Below, one piece after another: positions 41,668 to 50,486 of a DNA stretch of 64,000 bases. The DNA is taken from contig CAITYM010000030.1 of the NCBI GenBank assembly GCA_903896615.1, forward strand, positions 46,724 to 110,723, read 5' to 3'. The notes below the pieces were generated by a model, which saw only the letters and a program-made list of their open reading frames with translations, ran no database searches and was not told where the DNA came from. The position numbers and the translations under genes were made by a program. This stretch comes from an uncultured Burkholderiales bacterium (GTDB taxonomy: Bacteria > Pseudomonadota > Gammaproteobacteria > Burkholderiales > Burkholderiaceae_C). Numbering within the stretch: the first letter of the stretch is position 1; each line of letters begins with the position of its first letter.

Positions 41668-43788
41668 TTACTTAGAGATAGTGAGTAATTCCATTAATGC
41701 TGCTGCCATCTCCCCAAGCGGTGCATCCCATTCGTTAACTATTCGTTGGCGGTATATTTTAGCTGTTGGATACCCGTAAACAACATCTTCAGTCACTTGC
41801 CACCGCCAATCCGAAGTCAGCGGCAATAAAACCCAGGTATTTAATCCAAGCGCCCCTGCCAAGTGAGCTGTAGTATTGTCTATCGTAATCACCAAATCAC
41901 ATGCACACATCGCACTTGCCAGTCCATCCAGGTCCCGCTCAGCATCTAAACCGTTCACCGTGTGAACTTGTAGGCCAGATAAATTAGCTGCACTCTTAAT
42001 TTCATCGAACACGTCTGAATACTGCAAACTAACCCAGTGCAGGCGTTTAAAAGAAGATGTTTCCTTCACTTGTGATTCATTTATTTGAAGCTCATCAAAG
42101 CCTGTATGAAATGATCGAAGGAGATCGACTAAAGCAATACTTCTTTTTGCGCCGCTTTGGGGATGCAGACTCTTCCAGGAGACTCCAATGACAAAGTCAG
42201 TTTTTGTGGATGTGAATTGCTGAATGACGCTACCGCCTCCAAGACTTAATCGCCCCATTAGAGCAGAACGTGTCTTTGCGACTTCGCTAGGTTGGCATAT
42301 CAAATAAGGAGTGCGTAATTGGGCAGGCACTAATGTATTTGGTTGTGGATTTTTTATTTCATTATTTAATTGTTCAAAATTGCTCCATGTGCAACCGATT
42401 TGTGCGAGGTTACCTATAGGAATATGCACATCGTACTCACTCTCCATTAGAGACTGCGATTCAGCTACAAATTGAATATCCGTGAAGGAACGGCTCAAAA
42501 TTCCAACTAAGCGCTCGTCTACGCGAACAATCAGATGCTTAACGAGTGCTCGTATGAGAGGCAAAAAACGAACAAAATATATATCGTCGCCAACACCTTG
42601 TTCATTCCAAACCAAAAGTCGCTTCGAATGAAGACTGCTAGTTTTTAGTGAAGGATCGATCTTTGAGTCTAAGGCGCTACTATGCTCCCAAAGTGGCTTT
42701 GTGGTCTGTAGCACTTGAGATGCATACTCAGGCGTAGCCCACCTCCATTCATACTCTTGAAAGCCGGCTTCAAACGAGCCCTGCCCCAAAAGTATCAGTG
42801 CTTTGTTCAAATGCGCTTGAGCAAAACCCGGTTTTAACTCAATGGCTAATGAATAGTGATGCAGGGCTTGTTGAAAGTTTGCTAATTCCTTAAATACATT
42901 TCCAAGGTTGGAATGGGCCTCAGCGTAATCCATCCTCAGGGCGAGAGCTTGCTGAAAATCACTAATTGCCAGACTCCACTGGTCAAGATATTTGTAAACA
43001 TTACCCCTATTATTTAAAAGCTCTGGATTGCTCGGATCAAGCCCAATTGCCGTACTAAAACTATCCAGTGCATCCATGTTGGAATTAACCTCAATTTGAG
43101 CCAAGCCGCAGCCCTTGTACGCATCGATAACTGTTAATTTACTCTCTAATCTCTCTCCCAAATCAATGAGTTTCCTAAATTGCTCAAGTGCCTCGTCGGC
43201 TCGTCTTAAAGAAAGTAAAGTCCACGCCTTGTTAGCCAATCCATCCGCAAAGTGGGGATCCAACTTAAGAGCGGCTTCAAAGTAGAAAATACCCCTATCG
43301 AATTGATCAGATTTAACACAGGCTATGCCCGCGTTGTTTAAAAGTCGTGCATGATTTGGATTGAGCCCTATAGCAATACCGTAGCGAACCAAGGCTTCGC
43401 TGTATTTGCCCATCTCCAAATAGATGTTACCTTGGTTATAAAGAGCATCAAAGTGTTTTGGATCAAGATAAATGCACGACTCGTAGCACTTTATAGCTTC
43501 AAGCCACAACGCTTTACCCTCAAGCGCATAGCCTTTTACAAAATAAAGTTCTGGATTTGTTGAGTATTCGGTGTGACTATTTATGAAATCGTCTATGAGT
43601 TGAACTGCTTTTTCCGTTTCGCCTTTTGCACATAAAGATTTACCAAGACCTATACATACAAGGGGATTGCTAGCATGCAACTTAAATAAATCAGTATAGA
43701 TAAGAAACGCTTGCTCAACCTCACCGCTGGCAAGGTAGTGGGCTGCACGCCCAAGTAATATATCTATATCGTCAGCCATTGTGGACAA
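41668..43788 (-). CDS. TPR protein with C-terminal glycosyltransferase-like domain (long paralogue)
   Basis: A 706-residue paralogue of the gene at 12.5-14.3 kb. Tetratricopeptide repeats fill about residues 5-330 (for example AEAHSNLGNVFKELANFQQALHHY). The C-terminal part repeats the landmarks of the shorter copy: WNEQGVGDDIYFVRF, IGVSWKSLHPQSG, and VITIDNTTAHLAGALG with LLPLTSDWRW. No signal peptide is seen. The start is uncertain: TTG 43788 is the longest frame and ATG 43779 (MADDIDILL) is an alternative. It converges with the CMD-family gene. The acceptor is unknown. Confidence 0.8.
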   Translation of the reverse strand: MSTMADDIDILLGRAAHYLASGEVEQAFLIYTDLFKLHASNPLVCIGLGKSLCAKGETEKAVQLIDDFINSHTEYSTNPELYFVKGYALEGKALWLEAIKCYESCIYLDPKHFDALYNQGNIYLEMGKYSEALVRYGIAIGLNPNHARLLNNAGIACVKSDQFDRGIFYFEAALKLDPHFADGLANKAWTLLSLRRADEALEQFRKLIDLGERLESKLTVIDAYKGCGLAQIEVNSNMDALDSFSTAIGLDPSNPELLNNRGNVYKYLDQWSLAISDFQQALALRMDYAEAHSNLGNVFKELANFQQALHHYSLAIELKPGFAQAHLNKALILLGQGSFEAGFQEYEWRWATPEYASQVLQTTKPLWEHSSALDSKIDPSLKTSSLHSKRLLVWNEQGVGDDIYFVRFLPLIRALVKHLIVRVDERLVGILSRSFTDIQFVAESQSLMESEYDVHIPIGNLAQIGCTWSNFEQLNNEIKNPQPNTLVPAQLRTPYLICQPSEVAKTRSALMGRLSLGGGSVIQQFTSTKTDFVIGVSWKSLHPQSGAKRSIALVDLLRSFHTGFDELQINESQVKETSSFKRLHWVSLQYSDVFDEIKSAANLSGLQVHTVNGLDAERDLDGLASAMCACDLVITIDNTTAHLAGALGLNTWVLLPLTSDWRWQVTEDVVYGYPTAKIYRQRIVNEWDAPLGEMAAALMELLTISK

Positions 43789-43820
43789 AGCTTAACTAAA
43801 ATCATATTTTCTAATTTAGT

Positions 43821-44684
43821 TCACACATTTTTACTGGCGTAGTGAGCACGAAGTCGCTCACGCCTTGCATCCTCTGAAGATTTAGCATCATTGATTTCTC
43901 TAAATACACTTGTCAAATCTGCTTTACGTTCGACTGTCTTAAAGTGTCCAGTTAGCGCTGTTTCGGGTGTGAGTTCACCGCGCTGATATAAATCCCAAAT
44001 CTCAGGACCATACTGAGTAGCAAGCAGCTTAGGTGCGAATCGACCAAAAAATAACCTTAAATTATTTACATCTCGAATTAGCATTCGCTGCGCATGATTA
44101 TTTCCTGCAGCATCAACCGCCTGGGGCAGATCAATAATTACAGGACCATCGGCAGCCATCAATATATTGAATTCCGATAAGTCAGCATGAACTATTCCCG
44201 CGCAAAGCATTTTTACGACTTGCTCAATCAGCATGGCGTGTGCCCAAATTGCCTGATCTGGAGTAAAGTTTGAATCGTTCAATCTAGGCGCTGCGTCACC
44301 ATTGGCATCCGTTATTAACTCCATTAGGAGGACGCCCTCAAAGAAGTTATAGGGTTTAGGCACTCGCACGCCGGCATGCGCTAGCCTATAAAGTGCGTCC
44401 ACCTCTGCACTTTGCCAAGCAGCTTCTTGGGACTCGCGACCAAATTTAGTTCCCTTTGCCATAGCACGGGCTTGGCGCGAATTTTTGACTCTTCTATTTT
44501 CCGTGTAATCCACAGCTTGTCTGAAGCTACGCTGGCTAGCTTCTTTAAAAACCTTGGCGCAGCGCACATCGTCACCGCACCTTACAACATAAACCATGGC
44601 TTCTTTGCCACTCATCAACTGACGAACTACATCATCAATAATGCCCTCCTCTACGAGAGCTTGTAGCCTGCTAGGTGCTTTCAA
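43821..44684 (-). CDS. RIO-type serine kinase, PA4780-like
   Basis: A 287-residue RIO1-like atypical kinase of the bacterial PA4780 family. It shows an ATP-binding start GKEAMVYVVRCGDDVRCAKVF with Lys as the ATP-binding residue, the catalytic loop IVHADLSEFNILM, and the metal Asp in VIIDLPQAVD. It is a cytoplasmic serine kinase with unknown bacterial substrates; a translation or RNA role is suggested by eukaryotic relatives only. It is a single gene between the TPR and thioesterase genes; the gap to the latter is 47 bases and both are on the minus strand. Confidence 0.9.
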   Translation of the reverse strand: MKAPSRLQALVEEGIIDDVVRQLMSGKEAMVYVVRCGDDVRCAKVFKEASQRSFRQAVDYTENRRVKNSRQARAMAKGTKFGRESQEAAWQSAEVDALYRLAHAGVRVPKPYNFFEGVLLMELITDANGDAAPRLNDSNFTPDQAIWAHAMLIEQVVKMLCAGIVHADLSEFNILMAADGPVIIDLPQAVDAAGNNHAQRMLIRDVNNLRLFFGRFAPKLLATQYGPEIWDLYQRGELTPETALTGHFKTVERKADLTSVFREINDAKSSEDARRERLRAHYASKNV

Positions 44685-44731
44685 CTTTTGTATCCTTAAG
44701 AATTAAATGAATAAATGGACACGCTCTAAAA

Positions 44732-45205
44732 TTAGACCAAGGTCTTCTTTTGATTTTCAACTTGAAATCTTAAACTCTTCCTAACCTCCGCGGCAGCATG
44801 CCTTCGCAGTTCATCTGCGGTCTTAGGAATGAAGGGGGCTACAGGTATGGGTTTGCGGTTATCGTCCAGCGCAACCATTGTGAAATAGCAACTATTGACG
44901 TGCCTTTTTTCCTGCGTGCGAATATTCTCAGCAACCACGCGTATACCGATTTCCATGGAACTTTTACCCGTATGATTAACAGACGCTAAAAAATTCACCA
45001 TCTCCCCGACGTGGATAGGCTGCCTAAATATAACTTGATCAACGCTCATAGTCACTACATAGCGCGCAGCGTAGCGACTGGCACAGGCATAGGCCACCTC
45101 GTCCAGCAATTTTAGAATAGCTCCACCGTGCACATTGCCAGTAAAGTTAGCTGTATCGGGAGTCATGAGCAGCGTCATCGTTAATTGATGCTGTGGAATA
45201 TTCAT
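44732..45205 (-). CDS. Acyl-CoA thioesterase, hotdog fold (YciA-like)
   Basis: Hotdog-fold thioesterase cleaving acyl-CoA to free acid and CoA, related to YciA and acyl-CoA hydrolases. Family blocks are LLMTPDTANFTGNVHGGAILKLLDEVAYACASRYA (in parts), where the HGG..L..D element carries the active-site acid, and YVVTMSVDQVIFRQP. I propose ATG 45205 (MNIPQHQL), which matches the usual N-terminus. A longer frame to a TTG at 45265 is open and remains possible. Substrate chain length is not predictable here. It is divergent from the dihydroxyphthalate-decarboxylase-like gene. Confidence 0.87.
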   Translation of the reverse strand: MNIPQHQLTMTLLMTPDTANFTGNVHGGAILKLLDEVAYACASRYAARYVVTMSVDQVIFRQPIHVGEMVNFLASVNHTGKSSMEIGIRVVAENIRTQEKRHVNSCYFTMVALDDNRKPIPVAPFIPKTADELRRHAAAEVRKSLRFQVENQKKTLV

Positions 45206-45567
45206 AAATCGGTATGAGTGAAAAACAAAGTCATTGTGATTAAGCGAAGCAGTCGGGTGACTCAACCTAATGTACCCTAAGACTTACCCTAGGACTCAAG
45301 TTCAGGTGATCCAAAATTAACCGCTTAAAAAGTATCCCTTTAATCATTCTTTGGAACTAAATCACTGTATATGCTTCAGTTATGTCTATTTTAACAAGAA
45401 TTTAAACCACAATATCTCAAGCGCTCATAAGCCAGGTATATTGAAGAACTCATGCATTATCAAATAATTATGCATTCAACGTCATCGAAAATAAGTTACT
45501 TCCAAGGCGATTAAAATAGGGAAATTACTTTTGAATCAATATTAAATTTTTACACACAAGGACAAAC
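45206..45567. other. Divergent intergenic region upstream of the decarboxylase-like gene
   Basis: About 300-360 bases, depending on the thioesterase start. It contains the ribosome site AAGGA (45558-45562) of the gene at 45568. ATGCAT at 45452 and 45470 flank a 12-base AT-rich spacer. No gene or strong terminator was recognised. Confidence 0.45.
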
Positions 45568-46560
45568 ATGTCTCGATTAAAGCTGAGCTTTGCCTGTTGG
45601 AACTACGACCGTACACGCCCCTTATTGGACGGCAGTGTTAAATGTGACGGTATTGATTTGAATTACCTCAATCTGCCAGTTGAAGAGACGTTTTTCAGAA
45701 TGGCAAGATACCAAGAGTTTGATATAGCTGAGATGTCTTTGTCCTCGTACTGTGTGTCGATGAACAAACCTGAAAAACCTTTTATTGCAATTCCAGTATT
45801 TCCCTCAAGGTATTTCAGGCACTCTTGTATCTACATAAACTCGGCAAGTGGAATCAAGGAGCCAAAAGATTTGATTGGAAAACGAATCGCTAGTCCAGAG
45901 TACCAAATGACTGCACCAGTATGGATTAGAGGTATCTTATCTGATCACTACCAAGTTCCAGTTGACGCACAGCCCTACCTCTTTGGGGGTGAGGAGGAGA
46001 CTGGGCGAGTGGAAAAGCTAAAACTTGAATTACCACCCAACATCCAGGTTCATCCTATTAAAGCCCATCAAACCCTATCTCAAATGCTATACGACGGTGA
46101 GTTGGACGCCCTCTACACCGCACGTATGCCCTCCTCCTTTCTAAAGGGAGACGGTCGGGTAAAGCGTCTTTTTGAAAACTACCCGGAAGTTGAGCTTAAT
46201 TATTACCGTGAAACTCAGATTTTCCCCATCATGCACACGATCGTTATCAAACGAGAGGTGTATGAGGCGAACCGTTGGATTGCACAATCACTTACAAAAG
46301 CCTTTTACGAAGCACAAAGAATTGTATATGCCGACTTTGCAGAAACTGCAGCACTCAAAACTATGCTTCCCTGGCTTCCTGCGCATGTGGATGCAACGCG
46401 AAAAGAGTTCGGAGATGATTGGTGGCCATACGGATTGGATAAAAATCTCAAAACACTAGAGACCTTTACCAGATACCACTTGGAGCAAGGCTTGTCGAAA
46501 AAGAAACTGAATCCTCAAGAACTATTTGCCCCAGAATCACTTGAGGCCTTCAAAATCTGA
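45568..46560 (+). CDS. 4,5-dihydroxyphthalate decarboxylase-like protein / periplasmic-binding-fold protein
   Basis: A 330-residue protein with the fold of NMT1/THI5-like binding proteins and of 4,5-dihydroxyphthalate decarboxylase (Pht5): FACWNYDRTRPLLDG, EMSLSSYCVSMNK, IASPEYQMTAPVWIRGIL, then YDGELDALYTARMPSSF and FPIMHTIVIKREVYE. There is no signal peptide, which favours a cytoplasmic enzyme or sensor over a secreted binding protein. The family is broad and only partly characterised, so the substrate is unknown. It has a good AAGGA site and converges with livF. Its place beside a Liv transporter and TcuAB suggests aromatic or tricarboxylic acid use. Confidence 0.82.
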   Translation: MSRLKLSFACWNYDRTRPLLDGSVKCDGIDLNYLNLPVEETFFRMARYQEFDIAEMSLSSYCVSMNKPEKPFIAIPVFPSRYFRHSCIYINSASGIKEPKDLIGKRIASPEYQMTAPVWIRGILSDHYQVPVDAQPYLFGGEEETGRVEKLKLELPPNIQVHPIKAHQTLSQMLYDGELDALYTARMPSSFLKGDGRVKRLFENYPEVELNYYRETQIFPIMHTIVIKREVYEANRWIAQSLTKAFYEAQRIVYADFAETAALKTMLPWLPAHVDATRKEFGDDWWPYGLDKNLKTLETFTRYHLEQGLSKKKLNPQELFAPESLEAFKI

Positions 46561-46594
46561 CCTGCCCACACTTCCAACCCATTGCTCGGCATTA

Positions 46595-47377
46595 TCAATT
46601 GGTTGTAGCTAAACCTAAATAGGTATCAATTATCTTGGGGTTGTTGATGAGCTCTGCAGAGGGACCGTGTAGAGTTATACGCCCGTTCTCCAATAAGTAA
46701 GCATAATCAGAAACTTGGAGGGCAGCTCGGGCGTTTTGTTCAATCAAGAGTATGGCAACGCCAGTATCTCTAAGGGATGAAATAACTTTAAATACTTCCT
46801 TTGTGACCCTTGGTGCGAGACCTAAACTAGGCTCATCCAGCATTAGAAGTCGAGGCTCTGACATGAGCGCGCGCCCGATTGCCAACATTTGACGCTCGCC
46901 CCCAGACAAGGTTCCTGCTAACTGTTCGCGTCGCTCCATCAACCTTGGGAATAGACGGTAAATCGATTGCAATTTTTGGAGCGTATGAGCACGCCCAAGA
47001 CTCAATTTGGAATAGCCCCCCAAGCGCAAATTATCTTCAACGCTTAGGGTCGTAAAAAGCTCACGCTTTTCGGGCACCAAACTCAATCCTTGCTCCACTC
47101 GTTCAGCGATTTCAAAACCCGTTAGATAGCAGTCTCCCCAACTTACACTGCCCCGGTGTGATTCAAGCAAACCCATTAACGCGTTCAATAAGGTACTCTT
47201 GCCCGCTCCGTTGGGGCCGATTACACTCACAATTTGGCCTGAACTGATAGTTAGATTGATATCCTCCAAAGCGCTCACTAAACCATAACGAACGCTAAAG
47301 TCATTTACCTGAAGTTTCTTTGAATCAGACGCTCCTGCGGCTTTATGGATTTGATCTACCCGGTTTAGCATATTCAA
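46595..47377 (-). CDS. livF: Branched-chain amino acid-type ABC transporter ATPase LivF
   Basis: A 260-residue ABC ATPase: Walker A GPNGAGKSTLLNAL, signature LSGGERQMLAIGRALM, Walker B RLLMLDEPSLGL, and the switch His region LLIEQNARAAL. The short LivF type fits the second ATPase of Liv/HAAT importers. It is the last gene of the livK-H-MG-F series, and its start overlaps the fused permease/ATPase gene by four bases. The imported substrate may be an amino acid, amide, urea or aromatic acid. Confidence 0.9.
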   Translation of the reverse strand: MNMLNRVDQIHKAAGASDSKKLQVNDFSVRYGLVSALEDINLTISSGQIVSVIGPNGAGKSTLLNALMGLLESHRGSVSWGDCYLTGFEIAERVEQGLSLVPEKRELFTTLSVEDNLRLGGYSKLSLGRAHTLQKLQSIYRLFPRLMERREQLAGTLSGGERQMLAIGRALMSEPRLLMLDEPSLGLAPRVTKEVFKVISSLRDTGVAILLIEQNARAALQVSDYAYLLENGRITLHGPSAELINNPKIIDTYLGLATTN

Positions 47378-49239
47378 TCGATCCCCCCCAAATAAGCCTC
47401 AATGACAAGTGGATTTTCTCTAACCTGTGCAGGATTACCTTGGGCAATGGGGTTCCCAAAATCCATAACGAGTAGTTCATCTACCAGGCCCATAACAAAA
47501 TCCATATCATGTTCCACAATCAATATACTGATGCCCTGCTCAGAGCTTAAACGCTTTAAAGTAGCTTGGAGTTCTTTTTTCTCAAAGTGCCTTAACCCAG
47601 CAGCAGGCTCATCCAATAACAATAAGACCGGATCTAAAGCTAACGCTCTTGCGATCTCCAACAGTCTTTGCTGCCCCAACGAGAGGCTGTCTGCATTTTG
47701 CTCAGCTACGCCGTCAAGGCCAACTATGCTTAAGCAAGAATTCCCAATCTCTTTTAAAGCGGACTCCTCAGTTTGGTTTGTTCTAAAAATTGCGCCCAAC
47801 CAACTAGAGCGAGCTCTCAGGTGAGCTCCTAGGAGCACATTGTCTAAAACACTCATTTGCCCAATCAAACGCACGTGTTGGAACGATCTTCCCATTCCTA
47901 ACTTAGAGCGTTCACGGGCAGGAAGCTTGTGAACTTGGTTGCCAAGAAACTCTATAGATCCAGATGTCAAAGGCAATACACCACTAATCAAGTTAAATAA
48001 AGTACTTTTACCTGCCCCATTGGGTCCAATCAGGCCCACAATCTGGGAGGCTTTGAGCTGGAAACTAACACCGTTCACAGCCCTAAGCCCTCCAAATGAT
48101 TTACATACATCAATCACCTTTAAAACAACATTAGGAGGGGTTATTTTGGTGCGTGTGCTAATATTTTTTATATTCGTATTGGGCTGTCTTCGGGGGGAGT
48201 TAACTCCCAGACCAGCATCAAGTGTAATTTTCGATCTCTCCAAATACAGTTTTTTAAAAACAATAGTGCTCAAAGGCTTGACCCCATGTTCAATCCAGTG
48301 CCATACGCCTTTGGGAGATTTTTGCAATAAAGCAATTAACAAAATACCCGAAACAATCACCTCATAATTCCCACTTTGTCCTAACAAAGTGGGAAGAATA
48401 TTTTGCAACCAATTATTTAAAAGTGTAATTAAAACAGCTCCAACCACTGCACCGCCCAAATACCCTACACCCCCTACCACAGCCATAATTAAATAACCGA
48501 TGCCTGCGGTTAAGTTAAAGGCAGTTGGGTTTACAGCACGCTGCAAATGAGCGTAAAGCCAGCCTGATAGAGCAGCCAAAACTGCTGCTAAAACAAAGGC
48601 CAACAATTTGTACCTCATAGTTGCAACACCGCATGACTCCGCCATGAGCACTCCGCCCTTTAAAGCCTTAAGTACCCGCCCACTACGAGAGTCTAATAAA
48701 TGACTTAAAGCAACTGAACTCCAAATTACGCAAAGCCAGATCAAAACAAAATTATCACGCCCAAGATTTAAATCAAGTCCTAGAAAATTAATTGGCGGTA
48801 TCCCAGTAATGCCGTCAAATTTACCCAAGTAATCCAAATTACCAAACAGGTAAAACAAGCTTATCCCCCATGCAATCGTGCACAAAGGTAAGAAATGTCC
48901 TGATAAGCCAAGTGTTATCCAGCCTAAGAAATAAGCAGCAAGGACAGTTAAGGATAAACCGGCAAAAAGTCCAATCCAAGGAGAGACATTCCAAGTGGTC
49001 GACAAATATGCACTAGCGTAAGCGCCCAAGCCCACAAAGGCAGCCTGTCCAAAAGAGGTCATCCCGGTAACCCCTGTTAATAAAACAAGTCCTAAGGCAA
49101 CTAAACTATACAGGCCAACGTAATTTGCGAGAGTGATCCAAAATTCTGGAAGCGGTAAGCTACGAAACAATAAGGCAAGAACACTCACGCCTAAACCAAT
49201 AGTGACCGTGGGCGATGGGGAATATTGACGAATGTTCAC
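47374..49239 (-). CDS. Fused Liv-type ABC permease (LivM) and ATPase (LivG)
   Basis: A 621-residue fusion. Residues 1 to about 335 form the LivM-type permease with about nine membrane segments, for example LALGLVLLTGVTGMTSFGQAAFVGLGAYA. After a linker of about 45 residues comes a complete LivG ATPase: Walker A GPNGAGKSTLFNL, signature LSLGQQRLLEIARALALDP, Walker B LLLLDEPAAG. Such LivM-LivG fusions are known in Burkholderiales. The start overlaps the livH stop by four bases, so translation is coupled. With LivH and LivF it makes the two permease and two ATPase parts of one importer. Confidence 0.9.
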   Translation of the reverse strand: MNIRQYSPSPTVTIGLGVSVLALLFRSLPLPEFWITLANYVGLYSLVALGLVLLTGVTGMTSFGQAAFVGLGAYASAYLSTTWNVSPWIGLFAGLSLTVLAAYFLGWITLGLSGHFLPLCTIAWGISLFYLFGNLDYLGKFDGITGIPPINFLGLDLNLGRDNFVLIWLCVIWSSVALSHLLDSRSGRVLKALKGGVLMAESCGVATMRYKLLAFVLAAVLAALSGWLYAHLQRAVNPTAFNLTAGIGYLIMAVVGGVGYLGGAVVGAVLITLLNNWLQNILPTLLGQSGNYEVIVSGILLIALLQKSPKGVWHWIEHGVKPLSTIVFKKLYLERSKITLDAGLGVNSPRRQPNTNIKNISTRTKITPPNVVLKVIDVCKSFGGLRAVNGVSFQLKASQIVGLIGPNGAGKSTLFNLISGVLPLTSGSIEFLGNQVHKLPARERSKLGMGRSFQHVRLIGQMSVLDNVLLGAHLRARSSWLGAIFRTNQTEESALKEIGNSCLSIVGLDGVAEQNADSLSLGQQRLLEIARALALDPVLLLLDEPAAGLRHFEKKELQATLKRLSSEQGISILIVEHDMDFVMGLVDELLVMDFGNPIAQGNPAQVRENPLVIEAYLGGID

Positions 49240-50378
49240 AAGGACTCATCCTCTTCTAAGAGTTGAGGATGTTTAAAAGAACGCCACATCAATACAGGGA
49301 TTATGAGAGAGAATACCAAGACCTCTTTGTATGCACTTACCCAAAAAGAAATATAAGACTCCATTAATCCTACAAGAAGTGCGCCTGCCGCTGCCAATGG
49401 ATAACCAGACAGACCCCCTAGTATTGCACCGACAAAACCCTTCAACCCAATAATGAAGCCTGAATCGTAGTAGATGGTAGTGATAGGGCCAATCAAAATC
49501 CCAGAAAAAGCCCCTAAAGACGCAGCAAGTAGGAAAGCGAGTTGACCGGCCCGTTTGACTTTGATGCCCATCAAGCTTGCACCCAAACGATTGATCGCAG
49601 TTGCTCTCAAAGCCTTTGCTGTCATTGAGTAGTGAAAAAACAATGAAAACGCAAGCATGATAAACGCAGAAGATAAGACGACAAATAAACTTTGACCACT
49701 CATCGTAAATGAGCCCCAATCTAGTCGTAAATCAAGAAGCGGCTTAGAGCGTCCGCCTTCTGCGCCAAACATCCAAAGCCCCAAACCCATTAAGCTAAGG
49801 TGCAGCGCAACTGAGACAATCAGTAATACTAAGATAGTTGCGTCACTTAGGGGTTCAAAGACAGATTTATAAAGCATTGGCCCAAGCGGTGCAACCAACA
49901 ATAGCGTTAGGAGCGTTTGAGTAAGTATGCTTAACTCAGAAAATGAAGTAAGAGCCTCGATTTGCAATAATACGAACCAGAGTGAAAATGGATAAATCAC
50001 GAACTGTGTAAAGCCCAAGCCCAACGATTTATTTACAAACTGAGAGTTAATGCTTGCTCCCTGTTGGCCAGAAGTCTGTATCGGCTCTAATGGCATTTTA
50101 TTTTTAATAAGTCGCATTCGATGCAGTTTATAACTACTCAAGAACTCAATAAAAAAAATATATAGCCCAAGCACTATTTGGAGGTAAATCACAACTGGAA
50201 ATTTATTCACCTGAAGGGCTGCAATAGTGAGCGCACCGTAAGTAACCATCTCCCCCTGCGGTATGAAAATCACACGCGTAACGGAAAATACCAAAACCAA
50301 TCCGATTGCCAAAAGTGCATAAACTGCACCTGTCACGCCCCCGTCTTGAAACAGGATTAAAGCAATTGATGCGTCCAT
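49236..50378 (-). CDS. livH: Branched-chain amino acid-type ABC permease LivH, with an insertion
   Basis: A 380-residue inner-membrane permease of the Liv/HAAT importer. The N-terminal AVYALLAIGLVLVFSVTRVIFIPQGEMVTYGAL and C-terminal GFVGAILGGLSGYPLAAAGALLVGL are the usual ends. The middle holds about 70 additional residues (around 65-130, hydrophilic, then a hydrophobic stretch), making it longer than the ~300-residue norm. Similar inserts occur in some betaproteobacterial copies. It follows livK after a 108-base gap with a hairpin and is coupled to the LivM-LivG gene. Confidence 0.88.
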   Translation of the reverse strand: MDASIALILFQDGGVTGAVYALLAIGLVLVFSVTRVIFIPQGEMVTYGALTIAALQVNKFPVVIYLQIVLGLYIFFIEFLSSYKLHRMRLIKNKMPLEPIQTSGQQGASINSQFVNKSLGLGFTQFVIYPFSLWFVLLQIEALTSFSELSILTQTLLTLLLVAPLGPMLYKSVFEPLSDATILVLLIVSVALHLSLMGLGLWMFGAEGGRSKPLLDLRLDWGSFTMSGQSLFVVLSSAFIMLAFSLFFHYSMTAKALRATAINRLGASLMGIKVKRAGQLAFLLAASLGAFSGILIGPITTIYYDSGFIIGLKGFVGAILGGLSGYPLAAAGALLVGLMESYISFWVSAYKEVLVFSLIIPVLMWRSFKHPQLLEEDESL

Positions 50379-50402
50379 GGTCAGTTTGACTTTGATTAAA
50401 TG

Positions 50403-50430
50403 AAACGGGTGTTGAAAATAACACCCGTTT
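50403..50430 (-). promoter_or_regulatory. 11-base-pair stem-loop between livK and livH
   Basis: AAACGGGTGTT (50403-50413) is exactly inverted as AACACCCGTTT (50420-50430) around a six-base loop. It lies 56 bases past the livK stop on the minus strand. A long T-run is missing, so partial termination or protection of the livK message, raising binding protein over permease, is more likely than full termination. Confidence 0.65.
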
Positions 50431-50486
50431 TGATCGAAGGTTTTATGTATTAAGTTTTGGAATCAAATCTTGAAATAAAACATAGA

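Noticed and set aside
47402..47824. 140-codon plus-strand frame antisense to the LivG part of the fusion
   Set aside because: Composition is that of a reverse shadow (Ser/Cys/Asn-rich), and it coincides with the intact ATPase motifs on the other strand. The same holds for 47939-48367.
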